Assembly (NCBI GenBank): GCA_018661775.1
Contig: JABJHO010000014.1
Span: 1 to 42,304 of the forward strand
Source of the DNA: Candidatus Magasanikiibacteriota bacterium
Lineage (GTDB): Bacteria > Patescibacteriota > Patescibacteriia > Magasanikbacterales > UBA922
Reading direction: 5' to 3'
Length of the DNA stretch: 42,304 bases
Positions 40,368 through 42,304 of this stretch are shown one piece after another. The position numbers and the translations under genes were made by a program. A model generated the notes under the pieces. That model saw nothing but the letters and a program-made list of their open reading frames with translations, searched no databases and was not told where the DNA came from. Each line of letters opens with the position of its first letter. Position 1 is the first letter of the stretch.

Positions 40368-41127
40368 TGCGGTGATGGGAGTTTTTTTCCTGCTTGTTTT
40401 TTTGCTTCCTTGTTCTGTGTTTGCTGGCACCGTTCCAGACACCGATGGGGATGGTATTGTAGATTCAGAAGAGATGGTGGTGTATTTTACTGACCCAAAT
40501 AACCCAGACACAGATGGTGATGGGTACACTGATGGAGTGGAAATTAAAAATGGCTATTCTCCTCACAAAGGGGGTGCAGCAAAAATACATGAATTTGACT
40601 ATGACAAAGATGGGCTCGATGATTGGGTTGAACTTTGGTTTGGGAGTAGTATTGGTATAAAAGACACCGATCGAGACGGGTTTACAGATTTTTATGAGGT
40701 GGTTCGGGGGTATGACCCAACATCCACGAGTATGGTTCGTTTTCCACAAAGAATTGTTGTTGATAGGACGCTGCAGCGGCTATACTATTATGTGGCAAAT
40801 ATAAAAATGTATAATTGGCCCGTATCAACAGGAAACCCAAGCACAGAGACACCATTTGGGCGGTTTGCTATAGATAAAAAAATCCCAAATAAGCGCTATG
40901 TTGGCCCAGGATATGATTTATCTGGTGTAAAGTGGAATATGCAGTTTAAACCATCGTATTATATACATGCCGCATATTGGCATAATGATTTTGGTATTCG
41001 TACCCATTCGCATGGCTGTGTAAATATGCGACTCGCTGACGCTGCATTGCTATATTCGTATGTTGATGAAGGTGCACCAGTTTCAGTTATTGGCAAAACG
41101 CCTTCTGGCTACAATGTGGGGTCTTAG
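40339..41127 (+). CDS. TSP3-repeat L,D-transpeptidase (YkuD-type)
   Basis: This protein of 262 residues starts with a signal peptide (basic FKRKDS, then MGVFFLLVFLLPCSVFA). A block of TSP3 repeats follows (DTDGDGIVDSEE to DTDRDGFTDFYEVVRGYDP). The C-terminal YkuD domain runs from RIVVDRTLQRLYYYV through STGNPSTETPFGRFAI to the catalytic motif HSHGCVNMRL with Cys227. It should make 3-3 cross-links in peptidoglycan or attach proteins to it. I prefer ATG 40339, because the charged N-region helps the signal; ATG 40375 would drop it. The former overlaps the previous gene by 29 nt. The pairing with another TSP3 protein suggests calcium-dependent surface function, which is inferred. Confidence 0.83.
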   Translation: MDVTFKRKDSAVMGVFFLLVFLLPCSVFAGTVPDTDGDGIVDSEEMVVYFTDPNNPDTDGDGYTDGVEIKNGYSPHKGGAAKIHEFDYDKDGLDDWVELWFGSSIGIKDTDRDGFTDFYEVVRGYDPTSTSMVRFPQRIVVDRTLQRLYYYVANIKMYNWPVSTGNPSTETPFGRFAIDKKIPNKRYVGPGYDLSGVKWNMQFKPSYYIHAAYWHNDFGIRTHSHGCVNMRLADAALLYSYVDEGAPVSVIGKTPSGYNVGS

Positions 41128-41129
41128 GT

Positions 41130-42014
41130 ATGGATAGAAAAAAAACTATTATCATACCAGTATTACAGTGGTATTCTCAGAACAAAAGAAATCTTCCTTG
41201 GCGGCGTACTGTGTCTCCGTATCGCATATTAGTGAGTGAGGTAATGCTGCAGCAAACACAGGTTGATCGTGTCATTTCTAAGTATCGTAATTTTTTGCGA
41301 CAGTTTCCTTCTATTAAAAAACTTGCCACTGCTTCGGCTGGAGATGTGATTATAGCTTGGCAAGGTTTGGGGTATAACAGGCGTGCGCTGTATCTACAAA
41401 AAACAGCCACAGCATTACGAAAGGAATATGGTGGAAGATTTCCACAAGATATGGCACTACTGAAACAGTTGCCTGGGGTGGGGGATTATACAGCGCGAGC
41501 ACTTCTTTCTTTTGCCTTTGATAAACCGGTTGCCATGCTTGATACAAACCATCGAAAGTTTTATTCTCGTTTGTTTCATCAAGATGCTATATTCTCAGAC
41601 CGGAATTTATTAGAAAAAACACAAGAACTTGTGGAAGAGATTCTCGTAACTCCAACTCTTTTTTGTGATGGAAAAAGTATGATGTATCATTGGAACCAGG
41701 CACTCATGGATTTTGGTGCCCATTTTCTTGTGCGAGGTGCGGATTTTTCCAAATGCCCAATACGTGATTTTAACGAGCATTTTCCAGAAATTTTAGGAGA
41801 AAAAAAGAAAAAAAATACTATACCTTTTCGACAAACTGATAGGTATTATCGAGGAAGGATTGTTGAACTGCTGCGTAAAAAAAAATCAATGAAAACGAAG
41901 GATATTGCTCAAATCTGTGCTGATATACCCAAGTCTCGCCAGCAGCACATTATTCAAGGTCTGGTTCGTGACGGATTGATTAAAAAAGTTGGATATAGTA
42001 TGCTATTACCATAA
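41130..42014 (+). CDS. mutY: A/G-specific adenine glycosylase MutY without the Fe-S cluster
   Basis: This 294-residue HhH-GPD enzyme removes adenine mispaired with 8-oxoguanine. NLPWRRTVSPYRILVSEVMLQQTQV has Glu37, and the hairpin LPGVGDYTARALLSFAF is followed by AMLDTN with Asp138, both at the catalytic positions of E. coli MutY. The usual four-cysteine cluster site is not present: only Cys209 (FSKCPI) remains of the Cys-X6-Cys-X2-Cys-X5-Cys motif. The Nudix-like C-terminal domain is also missing; instead residues 230-294 form a short helical, winged-helix-like end (RQTDRYYRGRIVELLRKK, QHIIQGLVRDGLIKKVG). It starts 2 nt after the transpeptidase gene. Confidence 0.88.
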   Translation: MDRKKTIIIPVLQWYSQNKRNLPWRRTVSPYRILVSEVMLQQTQVDRVISKYRNFLRQFPSIKKLATASAGDVIIAWQGLGYNRRALYLQKTATALRKEYGGRFPQDMALLKQLPGVGDYTARALLSFAFDKPVAMLDTNHRKFYSRLFHQDAIFSDRNLLEKTQELVEEILVTPTLFCDGKSMMYHWNQALMDFGAHFLVRGADFSKCPIRDFNEHFPEILGEKKKKNTIPFRQTDRYYRGRIVELLRKKKSMKTKDIAQICADIPKSRQQHIIQGLVRDGLIKKVGYSMLLP

Positions 42015-42030
42015 TTAATATAAAACTTTT

Positions 42031-42304
42031 ATGAATATACTTATCCGTTGGGCGATTAATGCAATGATGTTGCTGCTTATTGCTCAACTTTTGCCTGGGA
42101 TTATGATTAGTGGGTGGTATGCGGCATTTATTACTATACTTATTTTAGGGCTTGTTAATGCTATTATTAGACCAATAGTGCTATTCTTCACCTTGCCTAT
42201 TAATATTCTTTCTCTGGGCCTTTTCACTTTTGTTGTAAATGGTTTCTTGTTTTGGTTTGTGAGCACCGTAGTAAAAGGTTTTGAGGTTTCTGGGTTTGTT
42301 CCTG
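42031..42304 (+). CDS. Holin-like (Phage_holin_4_2) membrane protein, cut by the window end
   Basis: The first 91 codons are seen. The translation begins MNILIRWAINAMMLLLIAQ and continues with LPGIMISGWYAAFITILILGLVNAIIRPIVLFF, then LPINILSLGLFTFVVNGFLFW. This spacing of helices and the NAIIRPI motif match the four-helix PF04020 family (annotated as phage holin family), which is common in ordinary chromosomes and does not imply a prophage here. The start is the ATG at 42031, 16 nt after mutY. The C-terminus is outside the window. Confidence 0.8.
   Translation, partial: MNILIRWAINAMMLLLIAQLLPGIMISGWYAAFITILILGLVNAIIRPIVLFFTLPINILSLGLFTFVVNGFLFWFVSTVVKGFEVSGFVP

Noticed and set aside
42031-42304. 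Prophage, suggested by the holin-like protein
   Set aside because: This four-helix family occurs on ordinary chromosomes; no integrase, capsid or other phage gene is present in the window.
1-42304. Alternative genetic code (TGA as Gly, as in Gracilibacteria)
   Set aside because: TGA is used as a stop codon for infA and the HAD gene, and no conserved protein needs a TGA read-through.
1-42304. CRISPR arrays, tRNA or rRNA genes, insertion sequences
   Set aside because: No spaced direct repeats, cloverleaf-like sequences, rRNA segments or transposase genes were seen by reading; the intergenic gaps are too short to hide most of them.

Overview
The window looks like part of a chromosome from a small-genome bacterium of the Candidate Phyla Radiation (Patescibacteria), most likely a Parcubacteria-type lineage. 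The evidence is the gene mix: an FtsW/MurG pair next to a small four-helix membrane protein, a VirD4/TraD-like ATPase with no conjugation genes, an O-antigen-ligase/TPR fusion, a ComEC split in two, TSP3-repeat proteins and serial GT2 glycosyltransferases. Shortened core proteins fit too: AlaS lacks its C-terminal domain, RpoA lacks the alpha-CTD and L13 is trimmed. The DNA is AT-rich and densely coded; no gap without a gene reaches 300 bases. TGA ends genes (infA, the HAD phosphatase), so the genetic code is standard (table 11). Shine-Dalgarno sequences are almost absent, and several start codons lie 8-11 nt after a TATAAT-like box. The species cannot be told from the sequence.

Layout. (1) 34-3927, plus strand: pheS-pheT, then a small membrane protein with its own promoter and terminator. 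(2) 3952-6900, minus strand: rpmA (L27), then a unit of a HExxH membrane zincin, a DUF7282-like lipoprotein and a coiled-coil/leucine-rich-repeat protein. (3) 7016-18567, plus: cell-wall and envelope genes (small membrane protein, ftsW, murG), the TraD-like ATPase, Wzy/TPR, an SPFH protein, mnmA, alaS and gtrA. (4) 18604-22620, plus: the translation/transcription operon infA-rpmJ-rpsM-rpsK-rpsD-rpoA-rplQ-rplM-rpsI, with a promoter at one end and a terminator at the other. (5) 22623-26666, plus: a CDP-alcohol phosphatidyltransferase, a GT39-like membrane enzyme, HIT, Nudix and two tandem cupins. (6) 26632-28737, minus: a large polytopic membrane protein. (7) 28800-36566, plus: a nucleotide-sugar and glycosyltransferase cluster (RmlB, an NRS/ER-like epimerase-reductase, a HAD phosphatase, four GT2 enzymes, RmlA). 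(8) 36631-42304, plus: split ComEC, two TSP3 proteins (one with an L,D-transpeptidase domain), MutY and a truncated holin-like membrane protein.

How the genes work together. Regions 3, 5, 7 and 8 together describe a cell surface. FtsW, MurG and the L,D-transpeptidase build peptidoglycan; RmlA, RmlB and the NRS/ER-like enzyme could make an activated rhamnose-type sugar without a separate RmlC; the GT2, GT-C and Wzy-like proteins would assemble and polymerise surface glycans. ComEC and its separate metallo-beta-lactamase protein point to DNA uptake. The most promising observations are the NRS/ER-like rhamnose enzyme, the divergent promoters sharing one palindromic -35 box, the zincin/lipoprotein/LRR unit, the Fe-S-less MutY, the unusual HAD-gene leader, and the general lack of Shine-Dalgarno sites.
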